This document shows positions 34,012 through 34,743 of a DNA stretch of 34,743 bases, piece after piece. Each line of letters opens with the position of its first letter. Position 1 is the stretch's first letter. The position numbers and the translations under genes are program-made. The notes under the pieces were generated by a model. It ran no database searches. It was not told where the DNA came from and was given only the letters and a program-made list of their open reading frames with translations. The DNA is from Flammeovirgaceae bacterium BBD 1991-12 (lineage in GTDB: Bacteria; Bacteroidota; Bacteroidia; Cytophagales; Cyclobacteriaceae), in the NCBI GenBank assembly GCA_001657315.1, contig LYSV01000063.1:1-34743 (forward strand), written 5' to 3'.

Positions 34012-34743
34012 ATGAAAAAGATCAAAAAAAAATCGATCCGCTGGTTTCTTATCTCCGCACTGGGACTTATACTGGTATCACGTTTTATTCTGCCTGATCC
34101 TGCCTTTGACACGCCTACAGCCACTGTACTTGAAGCTCAGAATGGTGAGCTGCTTGGGGCACGCATAGCGGCTGACGGGCAGTGGAGATTCCCGGCCGGT
34201 GATTCAATACCTGTCAATTTTGAAATATGTTTACTCAATTTTGAAGACCAGTACTTCTATTATCACCCCGGCATCAATCCGGCTTCCCTGTTACGTGCGC
34301 TAAAGGTCAATATATCTGAAGGAAGGATCGTACAGGGTGGAAGTACCATCACCCTTCAGGTGGCACGTTTGTTACGGAATGGAAAACCGCGTACCTGGTA
34401 CCAAAAGCTGATAGAAACATTTATTGCTATCCACCTGGAGATCAACTTCAGCAAAGAGGAAATACTGGCCATGTATATTGCAAACGCTCCCCTGGGCGGA
34501 AATGTCGTCGGGCTGGAGGCAGCTTCATGGCGTTATTTTGGACGCTCATCCTACAACCTTTCATGGGCTGAATACGCTGTACTGGCTGTATTACCCAATG
34601 CGCCTTCCCTGCTTTATCCGGGCAAAAACTCCGATCAGCTCAGACAAAAACGGGATCGTCTACTGGATAAATTACTGGTCAAAGGGGTTATTGATGAGCA
34701 GACCCACAGACTTTCAAAACTGGAACCGCTGCCTGACCGGCCG
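34012..34743 (+). CDS. pbpC: Penicillin-binding protein 1C, N-terminal part (cut by window end)
   Basis: The visible 244 codons start with a basic stretch and one membrane segment (about residues 10-27). The glycosyltransferase (GT51) domain follows, with the catalytic Glu78 in FEDQYFYYHPG, QGGSTITLQVAR at ~108-119, and KEEILAMYIANAPLGGNVVGLEAASWRYFG further on. The small linker and spacing match PBP1C rather than PBP1A. The transpeptidase half lies outside the window. It polymerises glycan strands at the inner membrane and is the usual neighbour of the alpha-2-macroglobulin gene. The frame is open to the window edge. Confidence 0.92.
   Translation, partial: MKKIKKKSIRWFLISALGLILVSRFILPDPAFDTPTATVLEAQNGELLGARIAADGQWRFPAGDSIPVNFEICLLNFEDQYFYYHPGINPASLLRALKVNISEGRIVQGGSTITLQVARLLRNGKPRTWYQKLIETFIAIHLEINFSKEEILAMYIANAPLGGNVVGLEAASWRYFGRSSYNLSWAEYAVLAVLPNAPSLLYPGKNSDQLRQKRDRLLDKLLVKGVIDEQTHRLSKLEPLPDRP

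Overview
The window looks like a chromosomal segment from an aerobic, polysaccharide-degrading member of the Bacteroidota, probably Cytophagales. The evidence is a type IX secretion C-terminal tail, many lipobox lipoproteins, a TTG-N18-TAnnTTTG promoter, an alpha-2-macroglobulin / penicillin-binding protein 1C neighbourhood, and an MbnP/diheme-peroxidase pair. Genus-level assignment is not possible from sequence reading alone. No tRNA, rRNA or CRISPR array was seen.

Layout. (1) 1-351: a 190-bp MITE-like element with 24-bp inverted ends. (2) 352-6749: an AraC regulator diverging from a five-gene corrinoid methyl-transfer operon. The operon encodes a UroD/MtaA-type methyltransferase, an MtaB-type methanol:corrinoid methyltransferase, an MtaC-type corrinoid protein, a RACo-type reductive activator and a MetH-activation-like protein. 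(3) 7020-15826, minus strand: GH16 hydrolase, secreted beta-helix protein, GH2 beta-galactosidase-like lipoprotein, esterase, class III-like zinc alcohol dehydrogenase and a PhyH-type Fe(II)/2-oxoglutarate dioxygenase. A second, paralogous AraC regulator (15961-16800) diverges from the last of these. (4) 16909-22525: serine beta-lactamase-family lipoprotein, COG4119-type Nudix hydrolase, Gfo/Idh/MocA oxidoreductase, diheme peroxidase and MbnP-like protein. (5) 22937-25503: a PIN/UPF0175 pair, a rhodanese remnant, an orphan protein without a good start, and a DUF4160/DUF2442 pair. (6) 25684-34743: alpha-2-macroglobulin lipoprotein, an erythromycin-esterase-like fusion protein, and the 5' part of pbpC, cut by the window end.

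Most notable point. The two AraC genes are clear paralogues. Each diverges from a possible C1/demethylation operon: a corrinoid one, and a dioxygenase + formaldehyde-dehydrogenase-like + esterase one. The two divergent spacers share a conserved 30-bp element in the same orientation, 42-43 nt from the regulator start, and 29 nt from a -7-like box of the target operon in both cases. I read this as one regulon controlling an oxygen-independent and an oxygen-dependent way of dealing with methyl groups or methanol, next to enzymes that look suited to a galactan. A methylated algal galactan such as porphyran, which carries 6-O-methyl-galactose, is a plausible source. The genes, motifs and shared element are visible; the substrate and the joint pathway are inference.
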